From the NCBI RefSeq assembly GCF_008728515.1, contig NC_044995.1:37907542-37971541 (forward strand): a stretch of 64,000 nucleotides of DNA, in the 5' to 3' direction. This DNA is from Papio anubis. Lineage: Eukaryota > Chordata > Mammalia > Primates > Cercopithecidae. Shown here one piece after another: positions 49,751 to 63,881 of the stretch; positions within the stretch are counted from its first letter, which is position 1; each line of letters starts with the position of its first letter. The position numbers and the translations under genes were made by a program. The notes under the pieces were generated by a model, which worked only from the letters and a program-made list of their open reading frames with translations, made no database searches and was not told where the DNA came from.

Positions 49751-50977
49751 TGCTTGAATCTCCCGGAGCCTCAGTTTCCTCCGCTGTAAACGCGGTTTAA
49801 TAACAGTAGCGACCCCTTGGGGTTGTTGAGCGAGTTTAGTGAGATTCGGTTGTCGAGGGCTTTAGTTAACACAGAGCCTGGCACGGAGTGAATGCGTAAA
49901 AGTTAGTCCGTATTGTTCTTAAAGGTGGAATCGGGCCCTCCTCACCACCGCCCGTATGCCACAGGCAGGGTCAGGGATTAGAACAGCTATTAATCTTGCA
50001 TGCTTCTCTCCTCGGTCCCAGAGAGGTGGAGAAGAGCGAGTGCTTGAAAAAGAGGAGGAAGATGATGATGATGACGATGAAGATGATGAAGATGATGTGT
50101 CAGAGGGCTCTGAAGTGCCCGAGAGTGACCGTCCTGCAGGTGCCCAGCACCACCAGCTTAACGGCGAGCGGGGACCTCAGAGTGCCAAGGAGAGGGTCAA
50201 GGAGTGGACGCCCTGCGGACCGCACCAGGGCCAGGATGAAGGGCGGGGGCCAGCCCCGGGCAGCGGCACCCGCCAGGTGTTCTCCATGGCAGGCATGAAC
50301 AAGGAGGGGGGAACAGGTAAGGACTCCTCTGGGTGGAGGAAAGTGCTAGGTGGGGAGGAACTCAGCCCGAAAACAAAGCCAAAGGCAGGTGTTTTTTTTT
50401 CTTTCCCAGCTTCTGTTGCCACCGGGCCAGACTCTCCGTCCCCCGTGCCTTTGCCCCCAGGCAAACCAGCCCTACCTGGGGCCGACGGGACCCCCTTTGG
50501 CTGTCCGTAAGTTGGGGTGTTGGAGACATGGGAGTGCTGCCCAGGTGTGTGGCACAGCCGGAGGGACACCCATGTTCACTGGTGCCCGTCTGTTTTGATG
50601 CAGTCCCGGGCGCAAAGAGAAGCCGTCTGATCCCGTGGAATGGACGGTGATGGATGTTGTGGAATATTTTACCGAGGCTGGCTTCCCGGAGCAGGCGACA
50701 GCTTTCCAAGAACAGGTGAGTTCCCAGTCCAGGACTACACATTGACAGACAAAGAGGGGCGCTCTGGGATGTGCCCTAACCCCGGCTCGCTCTCTCTTTT
50801 TGTCCCTGTCCCACCCAGGAAATTGATGGCAAATCTTTGCTGCTTATGCAGCGTACAGATGTGCTCACCGGCCTGTCCATCCGCCTCGGGCCAGCCCTGA
50901 AAATCTACGAGCACCACATCAAGGTGCTTCAGCAAGGCCACTTTGAGGATGATGACCCCGATGGCTTCTTAGGCTGA
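48690..50977 (+). CDS. SAMD1: SAM domain-containing protein 1 (5 exons; exon 1 frame broken here)
   Basis: Exons: 48690-49599, 50022-50316, 50410-50506, 50604-50715, 50819-50977. SAMD1 binds unmethylated CpG islands through an N-terminal winged helix and recruits the KDM1A/L3MBTL3 repressor. The winged helix (SPHYQEWILDTIDSL to YRNAARV) is encoded at 48757-48972. An acidic run EEEDDDDDD starts exon 2, and the SAM domain (VEWTVMDVVEYF to HHIKVLQ) fills exons 4-5, ending DDDPDGFLG. The ATG at 48690 (MAGPPALP) runs into TGA at 48747; the winged helix is in another frame, which meets TGA at 49021 before continuing open to the donor. Fragments matching human SAMD1 appear in at least two frames between 49000 and 49320. 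Given intact exons 2-5 and perfect splice sites, consensus errors in GC-rich DNA are likelier than a pseudogene. Confidence 0.93.
49745..49915 (+). repeat. MIR in SAMD1 intron 1
   Basis: Nearly full forward MIR core and tail: CGGAGCCTCAGTTTCCTCCGCTGTAAA, then CACAGAGCCTGGCACGGAG. Confidence 0.85.
50022..50316 (+). CDS. SAMD1: SAMD1 exon 2
   Basis: Begins RGGEERVLEKEEE with a GAT/GAA triplet run giving an Asp/Glu tract, and ends NKEGGT plus one base. Acceptor TCCCAG, donor GTAAGG. Confidence 0.95.
50410..50506 (+). CDS. SAMD1: SAMD1 exon 3
   Basis: Pro-rich linker ASVATGPDSPSPVPLPPG to FGCP, phase 2 exit. Confidence 0.94.
50604..50715 (+). CDS. SAMD1: SAMD1 exon 4
   Basis: First half of the SAM domain: PVEWTVMDVVEYFTEAGFPE onward to FQEQ. 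Confidence 0.96.
50819..50977 (+). CDS. SAMD1: SAMD1 exon 5 (terminal)
   Basis: Second half of the SAM domain, EIDGKSLLLMQRTDVLTGLS onward, ending DDDPDGFLG and TGA at 50975-50977. Confidence 0.97.
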   Translation, partial: EIDGKSLLLMQRTDVLTGLSIRLGPALKIYEHHIKVLQQGHFEDDDPDGFLG

Positions 50978-51550
50978 GCGCCCAGCCTCACCCCTGCCCC
51001 AACCCATTCCGGCCCCCATCTCACCCAAGACCCCCCAGAGTCCAGGAGCTGGACGGGGACACCCTCAGCCCTCATAACAGATTCCAGGGAGGAGGGCACC
51101 CTCTTGTCCTCATCTCTGCCCCTTGTGTCTCTCTCTCTTACACATCTGCCCCTCAGCACGTCGGTGTGGGGAGGGAATTGCTCCTTAAACCCCAGGTGGC
51201 TGACCCTCCCCACCCAGCCCAGGACATTTTAGGAAAAAAAAAATGAAATGTGGGGGGCTTCTCATCTCCCCAAGATCCTCTTCCGTTCAGCCAGATGTTT
51301 CCTGTATAAATGTTTGGATCTGCCTGTTTATTTTGGTGGGTGGTCTTTCCTCCCTCCCCTACCACCCATGCCCCCCTTCTCAGTCTGCCCCTGGCTTCCA
51401 GCCCCTAGGGGACTAGCTGGGTTGGGGTTCCTCGGGCCTTTCCTCTCCTGCCTCTTTTCTTTCTGTTGATTGTCGCTCGAGCTGGCTGTATTGCTTTTTA
51501 ATATTGCACCGAAGGTTTTTTAAATAAAATTTTAAAAAAAGGAAAAGGGG
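50978..51550 (+). other. SAMD1: SAMD1 3' UTR with poly(A) signal
   Basis: AATAAA lies at 51523-51528. Cleavage is inferred about 51540-51550. Bases 51551-51782 show nothing further. Confidence 0.85.
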
Positions 51551-51782
51551 AAAAAGAACCACGGAGTCCGTTTTATGAATGGGGTGGGGAGAGGGCATTA
51601 AAGAGCCTCTGGTTAGGACAGAATCATTTGGAGAGAGAGAAAAACGGAAACAATGAATTATAGCTGCCTATAACAATAATTGCTGCAGAAAGGTGGGAAT
51701 CTTTGGGGTTTTTTTCCTCTGTAATCTCCCCATGTCCCAGAACTGAGCTAGGCACAGAGCAGGTGCTGAATTTTTGTTTTCC

Positions 51783-52355
51783 TTTTAGAGATGGTTTCAT
51801 TCTATCACCCAGGCTGGAGTGCAGTGGTGCTATCATAATTGTAGCCTCAAACTCCTGGGCTCAAGTGATCCTCCCACCTCAGCCTCCGGAGCAGCTGGGA
51901 CTACAGGTGCACTCTGCCATGCCCAGCTAATTTTTAAAAATTTTTGTCTGGGCGTGGTGGCTCACACCTGTAATCCCAGCACTTTGGGAGGCTGAGGCAG
52001 GTGGATCACGAGGTCAGGAGTTCAAGATCAGCCTGGCCAAAATGGTGAAACCCTGTCTCTACTAAAAATACAAAAAATAAAAAAAAAACTTAGCTGGGCG
52101 TAGTGGTGGGCGCCTGTTATCGCAGCTACTTGGGAAGCTGAGGCAGAGAATTGTTTACACCTGGGAGGCGGAGCTTGCAGTGAGCCAAGATCACGCGCTA
52201 CACTCCAGCCTGGGCGACAGTGAGACTGTCTCAAAAAAAATTTTTTTTTTTGTGGAGATGAGGGTCTCACTTTGTTGGCCAGGTTGGCCTCAAACTCTCA
52301 GCTGCAAGCGATTCTCCCTGCCTGGGATTACAAGCGTGAGCCACCATGCCTGGCC
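51783..52355. repeat. Forward Alu nested in a reverse Alu
   Basis: Forward Alu at 51948-52245 splits a reverse Alu (51783-51940 and 52246-52355). The pair could fold as a hairpin in RNA. Confidence 0.85.
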
Positions 52356-52771
52356 TCAAATATTGTTGAATGGTTGGCAGTTAAATCCTTGGGTTTATAA
52401 GCATTTTCTCAACTGTCCTCCCCAAGTCCCCATAAGACAACTCATAAAATCCCACCTTACAGAAGAGGCAGCTGGCCCGGCACAGAGATACTGTCTGCTT
52501 GGGATCACACAGGGTGGCATCTGACACCTGTCTGAGTTCTTCACTCCGAGTCTTTAAATATAGAGTATTTGACATAACGTGCATTAAAAACTATGAACCT
52601 GTCAGCCTTTGTCTACTGCAAAGAATCTGCTACAAATATTGGGGGCAGGAATCTGTTCTAGGACCATAGTAGGCTCTCCAGACCTCATGGTCTTCTTCAT
52701 TAAAACAACAAAATTCCTTCTGGGCCATCAGATGAGATCATGAGAGGAGAAGATTTCCAAGTGAAGATTTT

Positions 52772-53316
52772 GTTTCAAGACAGAGTCTTGCTCTGTCACC
52801 CAGCCTAGAGTGCAGTGGTGCAATCATAACTGGTGACAGCCTCGAACTCTTGGGTACAAGTGATTCTCATGCCTCAGACAACACCCAACGAACATTTTAT
52901 TTTTTGTATAGACAGGGTCCTGCTATGTTGCTTAGGCTGGTCTTGAATTCCTGGCTTCAAGCAGTTCTCCCGTCTCAGCCTCCTAACCTGTCAGAATTAC
53001 AGACATGAGCCACCAAGACCAGCCTGAAGATTTTTTCAGATTTATTTATTTTATTGTTAGTAGTAGTCGTCAGAGCTACTACATCCAAAGTCCCTACTAA
53101 GTTCTAAGGCAGTTTCTCAACTCCATTAGAGATTTTTTGTTTGTTTTTTGTTTTAAAAAAAAAAAAAAAAACACGCTGGGCACTTCAGGAGGCCAAGATG
53201 GGAGGATCGCTTGAGTCCAGGAGTTTGAAACCAATCTGGGCAACATAGAGAGGTCCCCATCTTTAAAAATTTTAAATTAAAAAAAAAAAAAAAATTAACA
53301 ACAACAACAAAAAAAC
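52772..53316. repeat. Degraded reverse Alu and forward Alu fragment
   Basis: Reverse Alu at 52772-53023 and a forward left-arm piece at about 53170-53316 with A-rich tails. Between 52356 and 52771 no feature is seen. Confidence 0.7.
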
Positions 53317-53777
53317 CCAGGGTTCTGGGAGTGAGGGGCTGGGGCCTGGGCAGCCTCATTCCATATACCTGTGCCAGGTTGAGGTGTTGGAGACACGTTT
53401 GGAGACCCCTCCACTCTAGGAATCCACCTCGAGAGATAAAGGTCCCGGCCCTAGCCACACCCCCAGGACACGGCCAGAGGTCACCTCCCTAGGCAGGTCC
53501 CTCCTCCCCACCGCCAGGTTCCCGGAGCGCCTGCGGCTCGTGTGCAGGGGTAGGGGGCCGCGGGCGCGCGGACTGGAGCGGCGCGCCCCTCCCGCGTGTT
53601 GAAATTCAAAAGAGGCGAACTCCCCCGCCCCCGGCGCGGCGGCGCGGCTCCGGTGAAGAGGTCAAGGCAGGGGCCAGTCGGAGGCTCCCGGGGCGGGGTC
53701 GAACCCGCGGCCAACGTGAGCAGCAGCAGAAGCTTAAAGAGCTCAGGTCCCCCCACCCCCCCGCCTCTGGCCCTACC

Positions 53778-57564
<3,787 letters not shown>

Positions 57565-57780
57565 ACCTGGGAAAGGGGGTAGGAGCTGGAACTTGACAGT
57601 TCCAAACTCCAGAAGAGGGGGCAGGGGAGGGGCTCACTCATTCTCTCAGTGCAGCCTGGCCTCGCCTTCCAAAGGGCCAGGCCGAGCTGACCTGTCTGCA
57701 CCGAGTCCGGCCTGGCCGTGGGGCCGTGAATGCGGACACGTCAGTTTTGTGTTAAATAAAAGAAAGAAAGAGGTCACAGG
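57565..57780 (+). other. C19orf67: C19orf67 3' UTR with poly(A) signal
   Basis: AATAAA at 57755-57760, followed by a (GAAA) run. The next promoter-like patch starts within 70 bases. Confidence 0.8.
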
Positions 57781-57789
57781 CTCAGTGTC

Positions 57790-58100
57790 CGCTGCGAACG
57801 CCGCGCCCCTCCTCCGGGGGCATTTCCCCGCCCACTCGCGTGGCCTTCGGGGAAATGTAGTCTTTTGAAAGAAATCTGAAAATTGCCAATAGGCGGACGA
57901 GTTTGGCGCATGCGCACAGGCAGAAATGAAGCAAAAAGGGAAATGGTGCCGGTCAACAACCGGAACCCAGAAAACTGTAAGTTTAGGGTAGCGGGGAAAT
58001 TCAACGCACACTGGAGGAAGAGACTTAGGGCTACGCCCACTCCCATATTTTGACCCGGAAGTTATTTCTTTGTAGCGTAAAAGACTACTTTTCCCGACGT
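57790..58100. promoter_or_regulatory. Orphan CpG promoter-like patch
   Basis: Clustered sites: ZNF143-like GGGGAAATGTAGT 57849-57861, CCAAT 57886-57890, E2F-like TTTGGCGC 57902-57909, NRF1 palindrome GCGCATGCGCA 57906-57916, ETS ACCCGGAAGT 58053-58062 and a mirrored ACTACTTTTCCC at 58084-58095. Such clusters mark TATA-less promoters. No annotated gene that I recognise starts here. Confidence 0.6.
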
Positions 58101-58265
58101 GCCCCAGAAAAGTGCCCTCGATCAGTTTCCGAAGGGCCCGAGTTACACTTTCTTTTTCTCTTCCAGCTTTTGGTACTTGCCAGACAGGTCGTTGTCTTTC
58201 TCGGGGTATCCAGGGTGCGGACAAGGTGGGAGAACCCTATGGAATCCAAGCTTAGGATCTCTTAG
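57926..58265 (+). CDS. Hypothetical two-exon 49-aa microprotein
   Basis: ATG at 57926 opens a frame (MKQKGKWCRSTTGTQKT) to a GTAAGT donor at 57977. A pyrimidine-rich acceptor ends at 58166, and joining 57926-57976 to 58167-58265 keeps the frame to TAG at 58263. The product would be basic at the start with a hydrophobic middle (LLVLARQVVVFLGV). Splicing and translation are inferred only from sequence; I recognise no homologue. Confidence 0.25.
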
Positions 58266-58499
58266 CCTCTCTCCAACCTCGGACTGGAGAGGAGACCCTG
58301 GCTGAAGGAAATGAACTCACCCGCTCAAAGCTCCGGCGAGCAAGTGGCGAACCTTGGACCCGAACCGGGTACTTGTGGCACGTTGCAAGGGGAAGGGTGT
58401 CCTCCTGAGCCAGGTGTCCTCAGCCACTGGTTATCCCCTTTTAATCCAAGGAGGGCCCTTTTGGTTCCCCTTCCCCCCAGCACCCAGAGCTCTGCCTTT

Positions 58500-58799
58500 T
58501 TGAGACAGGTCTCGTTCTGTCGCTCAGGCTGGAGTACAGTGGCCTAATCTGGGCTCACTGCAAGCTCCGTCTCCCGGGTCCCGGGTTCACGCCATTCTGT
58601 TGCCTCAGCCTCCCCAGCAGCTCGGACTACAGGCGCACGCCGCCACGCCGGCTGATTTTTTTTTTTTTTTGCGTATTTTTAGTAGAGATGGGGTTTCACC
58701 GTGTTAACCAGGATGGTCTCGATCTCCTGACCTCGTGATCCGCCCTCCTTGGCCTCCCAAAGTGTTGGGATTACAGGCGTGAGCCACGGTGCCCGGCCA
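58500..58799 (-). repeat. AluY, reverse
   Basis: Full-length reverse AluY. Confidence 0.9.
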
Positions 58800-58954
58800 C
58801 TATTGCTCTTCCATGTGTATTTCTGGTGACAATTTCTGACTGCATCAAGGATGTTTTTAGTCCACAGCTGTGGTCTGAATGACATCAAGGAAATCCTGAT
58901 GCTCCCTGATACTGCTTTGAGGGAGGCCCTGTGAGTTTTCCTGTGGCTCTAAGA

Positions 58955-59236
58955 TTTTTTGCGGGAAGGGAAGGGTCTTGCTCTGTCACCCAGGCTGGAG
59001 TGCAGTGGCGCGATCCTGGAACCTCTAACTCCTGGGTTCAAGTGATCCTCCCACTTCAGCCTCCTAAGCAGCTGGGAGTATAGGCAGCATCGATGCCCCT
59101 ATTTTATTATTATTATTGTAGAGAAGGGGTCTCGCTATGTTGACCAGGCTGGTCTTGAACTCCTGGCTTCAAGCTATCCTCCCACCTAGGCCTCTCAAAG
59201 TGCTGGGATTACAGGTGTGAGCCACCATGCCCGGCC
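58955..59236 (-). repeat. Old reverse Alu
   Basis: Diverged reverse Alu with an ATT run at 59104-59118. Confidence 0.85.
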
Positions 59237-59469
59237 TTTAAGATTCTTTAGCCTCGTGGGGTCCAATGGAAATATCAAGTGAGTTGCAAACGCAAATCAC
59301 GTATGTAATTTCAAATTTTCTAGTAACCACATAAAAAAATTAAGAGGTTAGATTCATTTTCGTGATATTTTATTTAACCTGTTATACCCAAAATATTATT
59401 TCAATGTATAATCCATGTAAAAAAACTGAGGTATTTTCCTTTTTTGTACTGTCTTAGAAATCTTGGCGT

Positions 59470-59597
59470 GGCCGGGCGCGGTGGCTCAAGCCTATAATCC
59501 CAGCACTTTGGGAGGCCGAGATGGGCGGATCACAAGGTCAGGAGATCGAGACCATCCTGGCTAACCTGGTGAAACCCCGTCTCTACAAAAAAAAAAA
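59470..59597 (+). repeat. Monomeric young Alu (left arm only)
   Basis: Left arm with monkey-type GCTCAAGCC and GAGATGGGCGG, ending in an A-run straight after CTCTAC. AGAAATCTTGGCGTG is repeated before (59456-59470) and after (59598-59612). Confidence 0.85.
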
Positions 59598-59603
59598 AGA
59601 AAT

Positions 59604-60205
59604 CTTGGCGTGACATGGTGGCTCATGCCTATAATCCCAGCACTTTGGGAGGCCGAGACAGGTGGGTCACTTGAGGTTACAAGTTCAAGACCAGCCTGGC
59701 CAACATGGCAAAACCCGGTTTCTATTCAAAATACAAAAAAAAAAAGGTGGGTGTGGTGGTGGGCGCCTGTGATCCCAGCTACTCAAGAGGCTGAGCCAGG
59801 AGACTCGCTTAAATCTGGTAGGTGGAGGTTTCAGTGAGCTGAGATCGCACCACTGTACTCTGGCCTGGGCGACAGAGCGAGACTCCATCTTAAAGAAAAA
59901 AAAAAAAAAGCCGGGCGCAGTGGCTCATACCTGTAATCCCAGCACTTTGGGAGGCTGAGGCAGGCAGATCATGAGGTCAGGAGTTTGAGACCACCCTGGC
60001 CAACATAGTGAAACCCCATCTCTACTAAAAATACAAAAATTAGCCAGGCCTGGTGGCGGGCGCTGGTAATCCCAGCTACTCTGGAGGCTGAGGCAGGAGA
60101 ACTGCTTGAGCCCAGGAGGCGGAAGTTGCAGTGAGCCGAGATCATGCCATTATACTCCAGCCTGGGCAACAACAGCGAGACTCTGTGTCAAAAAAAAAAA
60201 AAAAA
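59604..60205 (+). repeat. Two forward Alus
   Basis: Alu at 59604-59905 (its first bases served as target for the monomer before it) and Alu at 59909-60205. Bases 60206-60504 show nothing further. Confidence 0.9.
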
Positions 60206-60504
60206 TCAGAAAAAAGAAAATCTAGTATTTCACATTTCCAACATATTTCAATTCAGACTAGCCACAAGCAGCTCTAGACGGTCTCCTTTAAGTCAAATCC
60301 ACTGTCTGCTTAAGACAGGGTTTCGGGTGGGTGGTGACAGTACAGTACTGGAAGGGGAAGGAAACAAGCTTTGTTTCCTGGGTCCTGTTGCTCAGCAGCT
60401 TTCTACACCCTTGATTCTCAAACTTCCTAGTGTGCATCAGAATCACATGGAGAGTCTGATCATCAGCCTAAGTCTGGGATGAGACCCAAGGAAGTGCTTT
60501 TTTT

Positions 60505-60838
60505 TTTTCTCTCTCTCTCTTTTTTTGGTAGAGATTTTGTCTTGCTATATTGCCCAGGCTGGTCTTGAACTCCCGGACTCAAGCAATTATCCCACCTCAG
60601 CCTCCCAAAGTGCTGGGATTACAGGTGTGAGCCACCACGGCTGGTTGACATCATTTTCTTAAATGCCCCTCCACCAAACCCCTTGAGGCCGTCCCACATG
60701 CTTCCCTGTAATCACAGCACTTTGAGAGGCCAGGGTGGGTGGATCACCTGAGATCAGGAGTTCGAGACCAGCCTGGCCAACATGGTGAAAACCCATCTCC
60801 GCTAAAAACACAAAAATTAGGCCGGGCGCAGTGCACCC
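60505..60838. repeat. Reverse and forward Alu fragments
   Basis: Reverse right end at 60505-60645, forward left arm at 60703-60822, then the first 18 bases of another Alu start (GGCCGGGCGCAGTG) that stop abruptly near 60838. Confidence 0.75.
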
Positions 60839-61179
60839 GGGCCCCGTCCACTCATGACATACTTAGTTCTTGGCTCCCCTGCTGGAAATTAAGACCAGCC
60901 TCTAGGTGTTTCCATTTCCCACCTTCTCAGGCTCTCTCCTGCCTTTCTCCACATAGCTCCCACAGTCACAGTGAAGTATGCTGAGGATGGGGTCACTGGG
61001 CTGACGATGGGGTCGGCTGATGAGCCCTTCATGGGCTGAGCTGCTCTTGGATGCAGCCCTGTATCAGCATGACCTCTCTGTATTTTATGCATACGGATTT
61101 CACTAGACATTTGATGCCCCTGTATAAGATACAGAGTTGGACAGAGCCAAGAGGTTTTTTTTGGTTTTTTTTTTGTTTG

Positions 61180-61432
61180 TTTGTTTGTTTTAAAGACAGA
61201 GTTTAACTGTGTCACCCAAGCTAGAGTGCAGTGCCATGATCTCAAGAGCCAAGGTTTAAACAGCGATTCTAAAATATTCCTGGGGTGGATGTGGTGGTTC
61301 ACACCTGTAGTCCCAGCTACTCAGGAGGCTGAGGTAGGAGGATCACTTGAGGCCAGGAGATCCAGGTTACAATGAGCTGTGATCATGCCACTGCACTGCA
61401 GCCTGTGTGACAGAGCAAGACCCTGTCTCCAA
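61180..61432. repeat. Opposed Alu fragments
   Basis: Reverse start piece at 61180-61245 and forward right-arm piece at 61283-61432, after a T/G-rich run at 61156-61190. Confidence 0.7.
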
Positions 61433-61499
61433 AACTGAAAACATTTTTAAATTTAAACTTCCTGGGTCTCCCCTTTTCTGGTCTTAGTGATTTTTTTTT

Positions 61500-62410
61500 T
61501 TTTCCTTTGATTACAGATCTCACTGTTACCCAGGCTGGAGTGCAGTGGCTCAATCATAGCTCACTGTAGCCTCAACCTCCCAGGCTCAGGCGATCTCCTG
61601 CTAAACTTCCAGAGTAGCTGGGACCACAGGCACATGCCACCACACCTGGTTAATTTTTAGTAGAGATGGGGTAGGGGGGCAGTGTCTCACTATGTTGCCC
61701 AAGCTGGTCTTGAACTCCTGGGATCAAGCAATCCTCCTGCCTTGGCCTCCCAAAGTGCTGGAATTACAGGCATGAGCCACCGCATCTGGTCCTCAGTGCA
61801 CGTCTTTTTTTTTTTTTTTTTGGAGACGGAGTCTCGCTCTGTCGCCCAGGCTGGGGTGCAGTGGCCAGATCTCAGCTCACTGCAAGCTCCGCCTCCCGGG
61901 TTTACGCCATTCTCCTGCCTCAGCCTCCCGAGTAGCTGGGACTACAGGCGCCCGCCACCTCGCCCGGCTAGTTTTTTTTGTATTTTTTAGTAGAGACGGG
62001 GTTTCGCCGTGTTAGCCAGGATGGTCTCGATCTCCTGACCTCGTGATCCGCCCGTCTCGGCCTCCCAAAGTGCTGGGATTACAGGCTTGAGCCACCGCGC
62101 CCGGTCTTTTTTTTTTTTTTTTGAGATGGAGTCTCGTTCTGTCGCCCAGGCTAGAGTGCAGTGGCGCAATCTCGGCTCACTACAAGCTCCGCCTTCCGGG
62201 TTCAAGCCATTCTCCTGCCTCAGCCTCCCAAGTAGCTGGGACTACAGGCGCCCACCACCATGCCCGGCTATTTTTGGGTTTTTTTGTATTTTTAGTAGAG
62301 AGGGTGTTTCACCATATTAGCCAGGATGGTCTCGATCTCCTGACCTCGTGATCCACCTGCCTCAGCCTCCCAAAGTGCTGGGATTACAGCAGTGAGCCAC
62401 CTCGCCTGGC
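61500..62410 (-). repeat. Three reverse Alus, one AluYRa nested in another's tail
   Basis: Alu 61500-61795, AluYRa 61805-62105, AluY 62107-62410. CCTCAGTGCAC flanks the last two as a unit (61791 and 62411), so the AluYRa landed in the poly-T tail of the AluY. Confidence 0.9.
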
Positions 62411-62727
62411 CCTCAGTGCACTTCTAAAACACTGTAAAACTAGTCCCAGAATGTTAACTGCACAGATACAGTTTTAGAGACAATTTAGGGTGTTCACGCA
62501 CCCTCTTGAACCCCCATCCAGGGGAGAGAAATTAACCAGAGCTTGCAAATTGACAGCCACAGGCCCTATTGCAAACAGGTGTTGCTTGCCACCTTCCTTC
62601 CTTCCTCTCCTCCCGCACAACTTTAAGTTTTTTTTAGCACCCTGCCTAGAAAAAAAAAAAAAGTTTTTCCTAGTCACAATCATAAACATGCAGATTTCTC
62701 TTTTAAAAGCTAGGTTTCAGTTGCCTT

Positions 62728-63021
62728 TTTTATTTTTTTGAGGCAGAGTCTCACTGTGTCACCCAGGCTGGAGTGCAGTGGCCCGTTCTTGGCTCACTGC
62801 AACCTCTGCCTCCCGGGTTCAAGTGATTCTCATGCCTCAGCCTCCTTAGTAGCTGGATTACAGACATGCACCACCACACCCGGCTAATATTTTGTATTTT
62901 TAGTAGGGACGGGGTTTCACCGTGTTGGCCAGGCTCGTCTCGAATTCCTGGCCTCAAATGATCCACCCACCTCAGCCTCCCAAAGTGCTGGTATTACAGG
63001 CGTGAGCCACCTCGCCCAGCC
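62728..63021 (-). repeat. Alu, reverse
   Basis: Full-length reverse Alu. The 62425-62727 stretch before it has no recognised feature. Confidence 0.9.
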
Positions 63022-63144
63022 ACAGATACTTTTGGAAAGCAGAAACTCTTGCCCCAACACCGCGAATGAGCACGCCTCATAGTGGGGACCGTGAGGTCAA
63101 GAAGAACAGTGATCATTAGGAACCAATGATGTTGAGAAGCCTGA

Positions 63145-63275
63145 ACCTTCACCACCTGTTTTTTTTTTTTAGTAGCTATTGTTTACGTTCCCAGGGTAGG
63201 AACAGCCTCTTATCACCTCTGTCTAGCCAGTGCCCAGCGCAGGGCACACCGTTAGCACCAATAAATGTTGAGGAG
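63145..63275 (+). repeat. MIR 3' fragment
   Basis: Ends CAGCGCAGGGCACACCGTTAGCACCAATAAATGTTGAGG, the typical MIR tail; its AATAAA is not a gene signal. Confidence 0.6.
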
Positions 63276-63545
63276 GAAGCCTGGAAACAAGAGGGTGTGA
63301 ACTCGGTCCACGCGCCACATTTTGCGCTCGAGCCGCCAGGGGGCGGTAGGACCTGGGCCAGGCCGTGTCTGGTCGTGTGGGGGAGGCGGGCAGCCCCAGA
63401 ACAGGGCGGTAAGGGCGCATTCCCGCATTCTGGCCCGCACCTCTTGGGGTTTTCTCGGGCCTCCCTCGGCCCGCCGTGCTCCCGCCCCACCCCGGACGAA
63501 GAGGACCCAGAAAAAAATAGGCTGCAGTGCCCTGAAAGAAGAGGC

Positions 63546-63551
63546 TTTATT
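63546..63551 (-). terminator. Minus-strand poly(A) signal
   Basis: TTTATT on + gives AATAAA on minus, followed by GT-rich-complement sequence. Marks the 3' end of the gene entering from the right edge. Confidence 0.65.
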
Positions 63552-63828
63552 GGGGGTGGGGGTAGTGGGGCAGCCGCGGCGGTAACTCCGGCCCTCTTAA
63601 CAGTCAAGGGAGAGAGTAGTTCAGTTTGCTTGGCAGAGAAGGGCTGGGCAGTTTCACTGGCGGAGTTGTGGGTGGTGGTCAGTTTCCCAATGGGGGACTG
63701 TAAGTTTCATAGAGGGGGCTGGTCAATTTCACAAAGTCAAGTCGATTTCATCTTCCCCAATGCAGAGGGCCGACCCGTCTCCAGGCCTTTTACTAGACGC
63801 ACCCCGCCCTGTTCCTCTGACACGCACG

Positions 63829-63881
63829 TTACTTCCGGCCGGGGGTCCCAGCCTGCTCAAACCTCAAGGTTTGCGCTCCTC
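63829..63881 (-). CDS. Last coding piece of a minus-strand gene (MISP3 by synteny)
   Basis: On the minus strand a strong acceptor (CTTCTGGCCCTCTGTCCCCAG) ends at 63882. From 63881 a phase-2 frame encodes GAQTLRFEQAGTPGRK and stops at TAA 63831-63829, with AATAAA 280 bases further on. In human, MISP3 lies in this orientation next to C19orf67, so this is probably its end; I do not remember that protein's tail well enough to confirm it. The rest of the gene lies outside the window. Confidence 0.4.

Noticed and set aside
63256..63270. AATAAA on the + strand
   Set aside because: Part of a MIR tail; no + strand gene leads to it.
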